NCBI GenBank assembly: GCA_964057225.1
Contig: OZ059896.1
Coordinates: forward strand, 9,982,001-10,046,000
Source of the DNA: Auanema rhodensis
Taxonomy: Eukaryota; Nematoda; Chromadorea; Rhabditida; Rhabditidae
Length of the DNA: 64,000 bases
Reading direction: 5' to 3'
Position 1 is the first letter of the stretch. Every line of letters begins with the position of its first letter. The notes under the pieces are model-generated. The model worked only from the letters and a program-made list of their open reading frames with translations. It was not told where the DNA came from and did not search any database. The translations under genes were made by a program, and so were the position numbers. Below, piece by piece: positions 1 through 13,521 of the stretch.

Positions 1-295
1 TCAAATGGTTATGGTTGCTACAATTTCTCGAGCTTCGCGATCTTATGCTATTGGCCTTCGTAATGCTGACATTGAACTTGCGTGGGCGACTGCCATTTGC
101 ACAAGGTAAGTTCATGAGTCAATGTGAGATATTTATATTATTTCTAGGCTTTCGAGAGCTAATTGGTTTGAGCTAGAAGCAATGTCTGATTATTTCGGTC
201 TTGTTAGATTCAATCCTTCCTTATTGAATGCTGGTCGAGCTATTTTTGATCTGGGAGGATATCAAATTGAATCCCCAACTCAGAGAAACTGGTAA
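1..295 (+). CDS. Acyl-CoA dehydrogenase, ACAD9/VLCAD-like, C-terminal end (partial)
   Basis: Two exons (1-105 and about 148-295) join in phase across a short intron. They read a helical C-terminus containing VATISRASRSYAIGLRNADI and ending PTQRNW before a TAA at 293-295. The segment SRASRSYAIGLRN resembles the matching part of mitochondrial ACAD9 (SRASRSIRIGLRNHD in the human protein as I recall it). ACAD9 and VLCAD carry a C-terminal helical extension that the shorter acyl-CoA dehydrogenases lack; ACAD9 oxidises long-chain acyl-CoA and helps assemble respiratory complex I. The catalytic core lies outside the window, so ACAD9 and VLCAD cannot be separated with certainty. The next gene on the same strand begins 127 bp downstream after an AG acceptor, a spacing typical of nematode operons. 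Confidence 0.7.
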
Positions 296-422
296 AAAAA
301 TTTGGAAAATAGAGAATAATAAATGTTTTATATTATAAGTATTACTTTATAACGGCAGGTGTTTAGTTCGCTCTCATATTTTGCATGTTTATTTAAAATT
401 CATTTCCCTGATTGTGATATAG

Positions 423-1402
423 ATGGGTGATTCTTCGCGTATTATAACGGCTCAACAAGCGAAAGAATCAATGAAGCAAATGAGGAAAATGACGAATGTT
501 TGCCTTTTTCTCAGTCATTTTGTCTAAATTCATTACTAGGTTATGTCCAGCTCTTCAAAGATGTTAAAAGACATGTTCAGTGAACTCAACAGTAGTACTG
601 ATATCTTGAAAAGTTTGCGCAATGGTCATTCATTTTAAGTTACTGGTTTTAGAAGAGGAAGATGAGGATTCAGATTTTTCTAACAGTTTAATCAATGAAC
701 TTTCTAACAAGGTTATTTGTTGTTTGTTTGACATGAAGATATCAAAGTTTTTTACAGTCTATTGATCGGGAAATTAATGAAATGATCAAAAAGAAACGGA
801 GTAAGAGAGATGTAAGTGTTCGGTTAGCCTCTTTATATTCAGAATTTGAATAGTTGTTTTTAAGAGTTCCCGTGAAGTAGACAGAAAATGTATTAGCCGG
901 CCTGATATGTCGACATTAATGCTATATCTTGCAAAAAAAAGTGGCGATGAAGCCAGTGCGTCGATCATTGTGAAACGCCATTCAAAAACAGAAAAGTTTG
1001 TAAAAAAGTCAGTTTTGGTTTTTGTTGACAATTGTGAATTAAGTACTGTTATAGAATTAGGCAACTATCGAGCTGTGATTCAACAGATGAAAATATAGGA
1101 AAAGCGTTTATTAGCAAGGTTAAACGTTTCGTGCAAAAACCAGAGTTGTTTCTGAAAAAAAAATGTGCTTTGGATCTGACCGCGGAAGGTATTTTTTATT
1201 ATTAGTAGTTTACTTTATAATACTCTTTATAGAAATTTTCCGGATTCTTTACAATGTTCTTACTAAATATAATGAAACGGAGTATAAGCCATGTTTGTTA
1301 AGAAGCGCTCATGTTCTTAAAGAAACAAATATCTTGCTGTCACGTGTGCGGCATTCGTGGAATGCACCTCCTCAATTTTTAAGATATTTGGAAAGAGTAT
1401 GA
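423..1402 (+). CDS. Unrecognised ~235-residue charged protein, possibly second gene of an operon
   Basis: The ATG at 423 directly follows a ..gatatag acceptor. Seven exons join in phase through short introns: donor about 498, acceptor 540; then further introns near 627-655, 714-757, 812-865, 1008-1060 and 1190-1240. The last exon ends ..PPQFLRYLERV with its stop at 1400-1402. The product starts MGDSSRIITAQQAKESMKQM, has an acidic stretch (EEEDEDSD), then a lysine/arginine-rich stretch (MIKKKRSKRD), and a more hydrophobic C-terminal third (IFRILYNVLTKY). No signal peptide or membrane span is visible. I do not recognise the family. Its closeness to the acyl-CoA dehydrogenase suggests co-transcription. 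The donor at about 1008 (gtcagt) is the least certain junction. Confidence 0.6.
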
Positions 1403-1705
1403 AACTAATTTATAATTGATTGTTTTATAATTGATGTAATTCTCTGTTTATGGGAATTTTTCTTTTTTTGTATCATCGTATTTTTATACGATTACTTTTA
1501 TAGCTCATCGGGTATTCACATATTTTTCAATTTTATATTCATATATCGGTTATTGAGTATATATAAAATGTTGAACTTGAACAACGACTTTTACGATATA
1601 AGAATGACGTGCTTGAAGATAGGTCACCTTTTACACTTCATTGAAAAAAGTGGATTGCTAGCTGATCGTCTTTCGCTAACGCTAGAAGTCGCTTAAAGTT
1701 CCCTA

Positions 1706-2551
1706 ATGTGGTTGCCAACATTATTAATTTTGATTTTCTATAATAATTTTACAGCTGCCAGAGGTTAGTTTTCTATATTTAAACCTCGACTACTTCATCT
1801 GATAGAAATTATATGTATATATATTGAAAGTTTTTGAAATTAATTCTAAAAATCGATTAAAATCTGAGACCTATTGGACTTAAAATAATCAATGACTGCC
1901 AGTTTTCTACGTTTGGGCTCTTACTGGTTTCAGGTCCACCGGCTATTAATGTTCCTATTAGCAATAACAATGATCCTGTGAGTTTTTCCTAAATTTGAAA
2001 ATTAGACAATAAAATAATATTAATTTTTAAAAATATGGAAAATATAACTCATTTTAGCCTGCTCCTAAAAATGTGATTGTCCCACCTCCAACACAATTCC
2101 CAAGTATTCCATCCTCTGTTCCTTCATCGAGAGCTCAGCCCAGTGAGATACAATCTATATATTTCAATTTTAAATATTTTCTCAGATAATTGGCCAAGTT
2201 CTCCCAACACTCCGAATAATCCCGAAGGTTTTTAAAAAATAGAAATCAAAATAATCTTGTTTATATTCAGGAGTCAACAGTAATAAAGAATTTGCCCCGA
2301 TGGGTGAACAACGCAACTGGCAAGATGGATCATTTGGTTAGCTGTTCATACTGATACGCTAGGGATAGAATAACATTCTATGTTTAGATGATAACAATCA
2401 GAATGAAGACTTCCGTAATTTTGAAAGAGGGTGGGATTCGTCAGGATGGGATCAGCCATTTCATCATCACCGTCATCATCATCATTGGAGACCTTGGGCT
2501 TTTGGTCCACCTCCTCCACCTCCTCCACCACCTATGGGATGGTGGCCTTGA
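1706..2551 (+). CDS. Small secreted Pro/Asn-rich protein with a histidine cluster
   Basis: The ATG at 1706 opens a signal peptide (MWLPTLLILIFYNNFTAARG) that is split by an intron. Later short exons give a low-complexity mature chain: PPAINVPISNNNDP, PTQFPSIPSSVPSSRAQP, NNWPSSPNTPNNPEG, then an acidic Asn/Asp part. The C-terminal exon (2389-2551) has FHHHRHHHHWRPW, a run of nine prolines near the end, and stops after MGWWP. About 135 residues. There are no cysteines in the mature part, so it is not a disulphide-folded peptide. The histidine cluster could bind metal. It may be a cuticle, eggshell or other extracellular matrix protein; the family is not recognised. The minus-strand frame over the last exon is only a shadow of the His/Pro codons. 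Confidence 0.65.
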
Positions 2552-3106
2552 ATCTCATAATCGAAGCGCGTGTAGTTCTCAAGCTGTAATTGAACATTCC
2601 ATTTTATAAATGAAGCATTGTATGCACTGTTTGCAATGCTACTAATCAGATACATCAAAAGAATTCATAAATATATATACATTGCTTTAGAAAAATAAAT
2701 TATTTTTGACATCTATTTTCAATATAGCATAAGAAAAAGCGATCAATTATGACATGTAGTAAAATACTTAATACTGAAAGTTATTAATATCTTTAATATT
2801 TGAGAATCATTCTTCAAAGTTACCTAAATGTTTTTTCGTGTGACTTTCATTAGATAATTGCTAGTTATCAGCGTTTCAGCCTATTATGAATATACTGAGA
2901 ATAAATTGAAATCAAGTATAATTTCCCACTTTTAAGTCATAAATCAAAGTTACATGAACAAATATACACATCGACATACACATATGTATATGGGATTATG
3001 TATACTTATGTATAGCCATATATTAATTTTCATAAGTAAGCTTCAATGAACAATTAATACACCTATATATATATATATATATATCTCCTTGTATATCATA
3101 TTATAT

Positions 3107-3175
<69 letters not shown>

Positions 3176-3873
3176 CATATGTATATACATGTATATTCCT
3201 ATCTTCATGTTATTTGTGTCTAGTGTAAAAATGCAGCTCGATATATGCAGAAATCATTTCTAAAAAATAAAAAGCAGAATAAAGCTTAGTATTATCAGTT
3301 CGACTATCTATTATATACTATATAGTTAAATATTTTTTCTTTTATCACGATATATTTTCCGTTTGTTTTTATATTTTCTCTTAACTGTTGATAGGTTTTC
3401 AAGCAATTAGTTCCATGAGACTATTTCCCAATATTTTCACTAAAACATGCTGATATGTTTTGCATTTGTTTACTTTTACACGAAATAGTCCAGATGTTTT
3501 GTTTCCAGATGTATATTACTACTTATATTTTCTAATGCTTCCTAATATTACTTAATCTTATATGTATGCCTTTCTGAAAATGTTTCTTTTAATTTTACCA
3601 TATACGTTTTAAATATACATTAACAAAGAACAACTACAAAATGAGCAGGTGTTAATTAGACCTGCTTCAAGGTAGCCAAGCAACGTATTTGGTCCTAGAA
3701 AACTTTTTAGATAGATATCTATCACATTAATAGATTGAACAGCTTAACTAAATATTTCTTCCCTATTCTTACCTAATTGCTAATCCTCTTTCTGACCACA
3801 AAACAAACTATTCATTTTAATAAACTTTGTTATGGTATAATTTATATACTATAAAATCTTGTACTTGTTCAAC
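2552..3873. other. Intergenic, AT-rich, no gene seen
   Basis: No reading frame joins into a plausible gene. The stretch has aataaa-type sites just after the secreted-protein gene (for example near 2693), a TA microsatellite at about 3064-3188, and the upstream region of the seven-pass membrane gene that starts at 3874. Confidence 0.6.
3064..3188. repeat. TA/TATG microsatellite
   Basis: A long (TA)n tract with interruptions (tcctt, catat, gtata). Its alternating T and A make it self-complementary, and its length is likely to vary between individuals. Similar but shorter tracts lie at about 11331-11365, 18566-18586, 31147-31187 and 51311-51326. Confidence 0.9.
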
Positions 3874-5874
3874 ATGAGTTACAATGAATCTATACAGTAC
3901 ACCGCTTGGGGTTTGGCAGCAATGGATATTTTACCTTATGAGGATTGGTCTACAGTGGATCTGAGTAAACCACGAACGCATATTTTTCAAGGGGGTGAGG
4001 TGTATTTCTTGACTATATTCTATAATTAATCTCATCAACTTGAAAAAGTTTATTATCTGTTTCATTTATAGGAGGTTATTGGAATTCAATTCTTTTGGTT
4101 TCAACTGCTGCTTTATTAATTTATATCATTATTTTGTGCACAGTTATTAGAGAACATAATACAAGAAATTTTGTTGTAATACTTATATTACCGATTGCTC
4201 TTAATTTAATACCACGTTCAATAAAAAATATTTATCTTATATGTCAGCCATGGCCAGATGCCTTTTGGTTAGTTTAATTAAATTAGTCTTGTTGTTTTTT
4301 TAATTTTGCACCACTGATTGAACTAAATTATTTTATTTTGAACATAAGTTCTCTTGTGTTCATTACAGTACACTACAATAAAACGAAAAACTAAACAAGT
4401 CTTTGTATACTAGAAATATTTTAAAATTATCGAGTTTTCCTAAATAAAAACGAAATAAAATAACTTATTAACGTATTAGAAGAATAGTATTCCTATTTTT
4501 CAGTCTCTATGTCTTAACTGCAATAGAATTAACTTTATGTTTAATGTCTCATATCAATATTGTTTCTTCAATTTTCAGTTATACTGCACTATTATTAATA
4601 AATATATCAAAAACCGAACCAAAAGCGTTATGGTATGTCACAAGAAAATATATGTTTTGATAACTTTTGAATATTTTTTGTTTCAGGACTCCGTATATTT
4701 TGAATTTATCTGTCTCTGTTATAGTTTCAATTTTATATTTCAATTTCAATAGAATTCTTGTATCTATACCTTTTTATTTATATTTTACTACAATGTGGAT
4801 ATTCAACTTTTTGAATCTAATAATGCTCTTCCTTTTTGTAAGTTACTATCACGGTTACGGTTATATTTTAAGATCTTTAGATACCTATTGCTCTTTTGAG
4901 CTGTGATACAAACAAAAATTCTGAAATCAAGCAACGATTGATATGGATATACCCATTTGTTTTCATTGCAATTATTCCATATTCGTACAACACAGGTTAG
5001 CTATACTTCAGTTGAGACGAAAAGAAGTTTTGACTATAATATCACATGATGTATTCAGTTAAACAACTTAATTATTTATTGGTTCTCGTGAAATGTTTAA
5101 AAATCGTAAATTAATTGCTTTCGATCTCTTATGAACTTTGATTTTTGAAATATTTTTTCTCTTTTTTTCAGCTCTAATTGTCATAGATTTCCTGTTCGCA
5201 GTTTTCAAAACTTATGCTGATAACCCGGGTGGATATGTTGAAGCAATGAAATACAGATCCTTAGCATTTGGCTTACAGCCGTTATTTGTTATGGTCGCTA
5301 TATTAATAATGATACCGTGTATCCGAGAAAAATTGTTATTTTGTTTGCGAAGAACTAAAAATATGGATGTTCAGGTGGAACCTGCAAATACAAGTACTAT
5401 TTGTTTCGAAAAACATAATACAATATTTAATAAGTTTCAGGTATTCAAAATTTTGTCAAACATTCACCAGAACATATCCACAAAGTGGTGGTAAGCTTTT
5501 TAATTTATAAGTTAGAATTATCATTATGTGTATATACATACATATATGTAGGTGCCAGAACATTCATTAAAATTTGTTTGTTATATAAACCCGTGTATAT
5601 TCAGATTCCTGATAATAACATTGGTCAATTGAATCCCCTTTTTTTCCCTGGATCTATTTCTTCGGATACGAACAAAACTGTTATAGCTGGTGCTCTTCAC
5701 CGGCTTGATCCTGATATATACCCTGGTGCATCACCAAAACCTCTAAGGTAATATAAATGCATTTCATTTTGAAAAACAAATTGAAAAAAAAATTTCAGCC
5801 CTTTGGACTCTGCCGGATCAGTAACAGTAATCATAACTCCTAAACCTCCAGGTCGTTTCATGATCAGAAGATAA
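3874..5874 (+). CDS. Seven-pass membrane protein, probably a nematode-type serpentine receptor
   Basis: ATG at 3874 (MSYNESIQYTAWGLAAMDI). Exons joined in phase give about seven hydrophobic segments: SILLVSTAALLIYIIILCTV, NFVVILILPIALNLI, a Tyr/Ile-rich span, ILNLSVSVIVSILYF, LIMLFLF, WIYPFVFIAIIPYSY, then ALIVIDFLFAVF and LQPLFVMVAILIMI. The last span is followed by a basic IREKLLFCLRRTK segment typical of a cytoplasmic tail. The exon ending FNKFQ (5440) splices in phase to IPDNNIGQLNPLFF (after the acceptor at 5604), giving a Pro/Ser-rich tail that ends RFMIRR, stop 5872-5874. Without that splice the frame stops at 5494 (..STKWW), which may be an alternative short tail. An N-glycosylation site (NES) lies near the N-terminus. 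I cannot assign a specific receptor class. Confidence 0.6.
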
Positions 5875-5979
5875 ATAATTGATTCAGTGTGAATTTATGT
5901 TATAAGCAGATAAATGTTAAATATATAAATCTTCTTTTATTCTTACACGATAATCTTGATTAGTTGTCTCCTAATCAAT

Positions 5980-6564
5980 CTAATGAGAGTATAAGAAATT
6001 CTTCTCATTCATGCTCATTTTATAACCTAATTTTCTTATTTCTTCTTCTAATATAGCATCTTCATTCACAGCGTTCTCAAGTACCTATTATACAGTTTTA
6101 ATTGAGTAGTTTCATTAAGTTTCATAATTTACTCACAGTAAATTCTTTTTCCTGAAGTAAAAGCTTTTGTTTTGAGTTGTAACCAAAAGAAGAATTAGCA
6201 AAAAAATTCAAAATTCGCATTTTTTCATGATGAGCGCTAAAAAGTTCATCGTACACTGGATCAGCATGAAATATCTAAACATTTGCTTTTTTTTTCAATT
6301 ATACCTTTATACTAACATTATTGTTGTGATATAATTTCTCTACGTTGGCTAAAAGTGAACATCAATGTTTTAAATGAACACGTAATACCTACTGTAACCA
6401 GAAAATATATAATTTTGTTGGCTTACTTCCTCAGTCTCAAAGTCTACTATTTCTGAATAATTTATTATCTCTGCTGTAGAACAGCTCATCATATCAAAAC
6501 TTATATAACTTTCCATTTTAAACAATAATGGTCTGTAACTCTTTAGATAAGTGCCAAAATTCAT
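5980..6564 (-). CDS. Small unrecognised soluble protein
   Basis: Read on the minus strand from ATG 6564 (MNFGTYLKSYRPLLFKMESY). A first exon ending ..IVDFETEE joins short exons ANVEKLYHNNN.., IFHADPVYDELFSAHHEKMR (about 6123-6275) and VLENAVNEDAILEEEIRKLG, ending ..NFLYSH with stop at 5980-5982. The introns are 40-80 bp. The product is about 140 residues, with a likely short C-terminal coiled coil and no signal peptide or membrane span. The middle exon and its junctions are the weakest part. It is transcribed away from seryl-tRNA synthetase, with a 450-bp shared upstream region. Confidence 0.5.
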
Positions 6565-7014
6565 ATTACATTACCTATTAAAAACCTCTGGAAGTATATT
6601 TTCTCGATTAAATATTAAAAATTTAGAAACTACACGTAACTCACGTGATTTGTTAATATTTGCATAAATTTGCATTTTTTTAAATTTCAATTAAAAGATC
6701 GAAGTTATTACAAATCTGTGTAGTGAATTAATTCTTAAAGTAGTTTTAAGAAATTATCGTTGCAGGTAAAAAGTACATAAGAGTACTTTCATACGGTAGA
6801 TTGAACTTTTTTCGTTTGAACTAAAATATTTCCTCATACTACGTACAACTGCCACCCTTGCAATAGTTCTTTTTAGGATCGTTCTACGTTTTCTTCATAT
6901 TTAGTAGAGTTTTATGAAATTTTAAATATCTTTTTTGAAATTGATAAATCTTTCTAATCAACAGGTTTATTATTAATTTGTTGTTTTACAGGTAATCACA
7001 GCAAGACATTAACA

Positions 7015-9122
<2,108 letters not shown>

Positions 9123-9661
9123 ATATAGCTTTTAATTTTTTTGTTCGGTCGCCGGTTTGATTTGTTTTCATTTTTATCACTTTATTTAAGTCTTGTTGAT
9201 GCTTTTTAATAAAATTTTAATAACGTACATGACAATTGGTTTAAATTATCAACAATGGTTCCAATTTATCGCGCTTTCCTTATATAAAAGAGTACTTATT
9301 TTAACGACTAATGACCTCGTAGTAAATAGAAAAGTACCAGAAGAGAGGGAACGTAATTCTGATTGAGACCAGAATTCTATAATCAACGGTTCAGTGGACT
9401 ATCTCTTTGTAGACTACGAAGGGACTAACTACTCTGGTTCGTCGATCACTCCACACCCACCTTTCTCATTCTCTTTCACTGTCTCGCTTTTATTCTATCT
9501 CCCCACACCTTCATCCTTCTTTCTTTATAGTATCTATGCATATCTCATTATGTCTCTTATTGTCCATGCAATAAGCGATTATCTCTCATCTTTCCCTCGA
9601 CCTCTAAATCTCTAATTCTGTATCTTCAATGTCTATTTTCATCTCTTTCACCTCATTTAGT

Positions 9662-9760
9662 GTGTCGACGCGAAGACCACGGCGACGTACATTTCACCAA
9701 TATTCTCGTTCCTCAGTACTACGCGAGCGAGGTGACATTGAACAAACAACCTGTAGATAG
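9662..9760 (+). other. Possible orphan exon in a GC-richer island
   Basis: A stretch of about 100 bp stands out from the AT-rich surroundings, follows a tcatttag acceptor-like site, and is open to a TAG at 9758-9760. It would read an Arg/Ser-rich C-terminus ending GDIEQTTCR. A second frame is also open over much of it. No partner exon was found, so the coding call is weak. Confidence 0.15.
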
Positions 9761-12104
9761 TTGAGCAATATAAGGCTGTAAGCTTTACCTCAACAGCAGA
9801 CGCATCATATTCGTTTGGTTGTTCTAAGACAACAGCAGTATCTTGTATAGTTCATGTTCTGTAGTGTTTTATGCATATTCAAAACTTTATTCGGCACTTT
9901 GTTATTTCTAAACAATTCAGATAAAATGCTCTATTCCTTATAATTAATCTCTATGCCGAGCAAACATGTTCTGATTCGCCATTTTTTCATGATCCTTTAT
10001 TTATGATTGTTCAAATCGTTCATATACGTTTGTGACTCAACTAACCTTATTCACTCTTTGCGCTTACGAGAACGAAAAAGAACTTTTCGCAGCAATTTGT
10101 TGGCTAAAGTTTTCTTTCAATATAATGTTGGTATATTTCGTAGAATTTTTCATCGACGTTACTTATTTTCTGGTCTATATGAGTCTAATATAAACATGAA
10201 AATGGAAAACCATGTCAATGTTCGAAAGAAAACTTTGAATTAAAACCACAAAACAGTTTTTTTACTTGATAAATAATATATTAGCATAGGCAAGCAAGCA
10301 GATGTTTGGTTATGTTTTGAAGATACAAACATCTTATCAAAGGTGATGATGGAGCGCAACACTTAATAGAGAAATTTGATGAATCATATATCAGTATTCT
10401 ATTTTATATTAAATCATACCAATCTAATTTTAAATAAAAGCTAGAAATTTACAAATATTCCTGGATATTTTCCATATAATTTCGTTGGCAATTATAGTTT
10501 TTGTAATATACGAGTTTCTTTCTGTATATGTAATTTTTCTATTAATTCTATAACGTATTTATTATATTTAGATAATTAAAAATACAAAAAAAAAATTCTA
10601 TTTTAATGATAAAAAGTTGAAAAAGGAACATGCTATCTATGGAAATTCTTATTTCTTTCAAACTTATTGATCGATTTCCTATAACAGTAGTGAATGAGGA
10701 AAATAAATGATCAAAATGTTTTATGAAGATTGATTTAACCTCAAGAATATTCCAAAAAACATCACAGAAACTTTTTCTCTATAAGTTTTATTGTATTATC
10801 TCCAGTTTTCTTATTAACTGAAAGTTTATATTCCTATATATTATACTACATATTATAAGATGATTCAATTTTATGTTGTTTGTTTATCTCTTCAGTGTAT
10901 TGTTTCTTCATTCATTCGATTCTTGTGCTTGCTAACCCAGATACGAGCTTAGCTAAAGTATCAGAAGTTACACCCTTTAGAATATGTTCTACATGCTTTT
11001 GTAAAACAGAGAAACATTTAACCAAGAGAATTATCATCGATTAGTTGTTTTATATTCCAAGTTTCCAAATCTGTTCTTTTCATCAATATACATGTTTCAA
11101 TAATAATAAAATGAAAGTCATTCTATATTTCTCATTGATTTTTTTGGTTGATTGAAAAAGAAAAATATGAATTAATATGTGTTCAAAGTATTTTATTTGC
11201 TCCGGATGTGCTTAAGATGATATGTAGGCTAAAAATTGTTCATTCTTTAATTAAAGTTATATCCATACTTAACTTAGATTTTTTTTCTGTTTACCCTTTT
11301 TATTAAAACAAATAATAATTATCAAATATATGTATATATATATATATATATTTATTTATATATATTAATATATAACCATTTATAAAGAACAGTCATACTG
11401 ATTGAATGTATCTGCAATTACCTTCACGATTTTTCAACGTTTTTGTATCCATATGAGCAATCTATTCTTATCATTTCTCATCAGACATATAGATTGTACA
11501 TCACTAACTGCGACCCAAATACAACACAATTTTCTGTCATTATTAAATAAACATAATGCAAGAAGGTATCTTTTTTTTTAAAAAATTAATTTCTCTTTCA
11601 AACATTAATTTAAGGCTTTTGCATAAACATAATGATAAAACGATTACATCTTTTTGTTGTTAGAGTTACAACTCTTTTTAATTGTTTCTGTTATTGTAGA
11701 TCAACGTTGTTCAATCCTTTTTTCTATTCCATTTTTTGAGTTTTTTTTTTCATTTGAAGTTGAAATATTTTTTTCGTTAAAGAGACTCTTCATCATTTTG
11801 ATAATTGAATCATTCTTTAAGTGTATGAATGACCTCGTCGTCATGTGCATTCTTCTAAAGTTGAAAAATATAAATTACTTGTTTTTTTCTCATTTAATCT
11901 AAATATATTATAATTAATTTTTTAAAAAAATTTAATTTAAGCAATGCAAATATGTATATATTTATATTTCACCAATATTTCATCAATATTATTCTCATAT
12001 TTTCTTTATAATATTTCATCAATTCAACTTCTTTTCTAATCATATAGCAAATAAAAACAATTTTCTAAAATATTCTTCTCTGTGCATTAATAAAATATTA
12101 TTTC

Positions 12105-12455
12105 ATGAGGTATTGTATAAAATATTGCAAGACTCGTCTTAGGCGATCAGGCATCTCTTCAGCAATCAACGGCGGCATATGGATCTCTGGTCATCGTTCA
12201 TCTTGTAAATCCTTAGAATCACCACGTTTGGACCGTTCCAATCAGACCACACACGGAATGCCGACACTGATGGGCGGAGACCAATCGATTCGGTCTCTTG
12301 TCGTCATCTTCGACGTTGTCGTCGTAGATGTCCCAGTCATCTCCGTCGTGGACAGGTTGAAGAGAGTCTGACCTTTCTGTTCTTGCCTTTATCCTTGCTA
12401 TATTCAACTGAATTTTACCTCGTTTTCGATTCATAATGATTAACATTGCAACCAA
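12105..12455 (-). other. Possible minus-strand exons in a GC-rich island
   Basis: The island at 12105-12420 has higher GC and many CG dinucleotides compared with its flanks. On the minus strand one frame reads an acidic segment (DGDDWDIYDDNVEDDDKRPN) followed by HQCRHSVCG. A further segment (PPLIAEEMPDRLRRVLQYF) could join across a short intron and end at a stop near 12103. The plus strand is also open across the same bases. I cannot find a convincing first exon or a family. It may be the 3' end of an unrecognised gene. Confidence 0.3.
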
Positions 12456-13521
12456 ATGTTGCGTTTTATAGTGAAACTAGAACCGTTTTTGGATATTGTT
12501 AGTATGAAGGTCTTGGATTGTTGACCTTTTTACATTATCGAAGACATGTTTGCATTTCGTTTTTCTGATTCTTTTACACATTCAGCAGAAATAATTGTTT
12601 GATATCTCGTATTGCTTGGGCAGTTCGATTGTATAATTTTGCGTTGTTCTTCTGGAAAATTCCAGTTTTGTATCAGAAACTAGGAAACTTTGTTACAGAG
12701 AATATGATTATCCGCTGTATAAAGACATAAGTTAAGAAGTAAACTTTTTTGTTATCAATCTAGTGAAGTTTATCTTCGTTCGTTAGTTAAAATCCTGTAT
12801 CGAATTTCTGTTCTCCTGCTAAAACACTTTACGTTTTGCTTGTCCTTCTTGTACAAACATCCTATTTTTATTCTTGATATTCGTTCTCATTCACTGTTTT
12901 TATCCTAAAATTAAAAAAAAGATAAAGATAGAAATATGAGAAATAGGGATAGTTTCGCTTCTGTCTTGGCTTATGTTGGTCTAAAATAGTTGCAGCAAAA
13001 GAAATAAAAGAAGAAAAGTGAAACGGCTATTGAAAACATTTTATTCTGTATTGCCACTCTTACCTTGAATCTATTAGCTAGAAATAACATCTCAAATTTA
13101 ACAATCATATTGATCTAACAGTTAGTTAATTCAATTTATTCAAAAAAAATAAGATAACCTCTTCTAGAATTCATAAAATATCATTTATATAAGATTGTTT
13201 CTATTCAATACTGTTGAAAGAATCAACGTCTTCAATACCAAACGGATGATTATTGCCTGTCGTGTAGCCAGTCTTGTCTTCAGTGTTCTTCACGTATTGT
13301 CAATCTTTATTTCATATATCTTGAAGTACCTCAAATCATTCAATATTTGATTTTGAGCCATTAACGCTCCGATTCTATTTTTTGTTCAATGTTATTAACA
13401 ATTCAGTGAAAATAAGTTTATTATACAATGTGTTATATTACTATATGAAAATTCATTGATTATCTTTATTTTATACAAAATATTTGAATGTATTTTTATC
13501 TTTCTATTTAGATTTATTCGG

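Larger units (their letters stand above)
9123..13521. other. 4.4 kb gene-poor region with two possible orphan exons
   Basis: Mostly AT-rich non-coding sequence. Several pyrimidine-rich patches occur (9440-9500 and 9530-9660). Two compositionally different islands, near 9662-9760 and 12105-12420, have higher GC and may be exons; they are listed separately. TA repeats lie at about 11331-11365. The region could hold regulatory DNA or long introns for the DLG5-like gene downstream, or an unrecognised gene. Confidence 0.5.

Noticed and set aside
12105-12371. Plus-strand 88-codon frame over the GC-rich island
   Set aside because: Open by composition. The minus-strand reading has a better acidic/Cys pattern and a possible splice to a second segment, though that is also weak.
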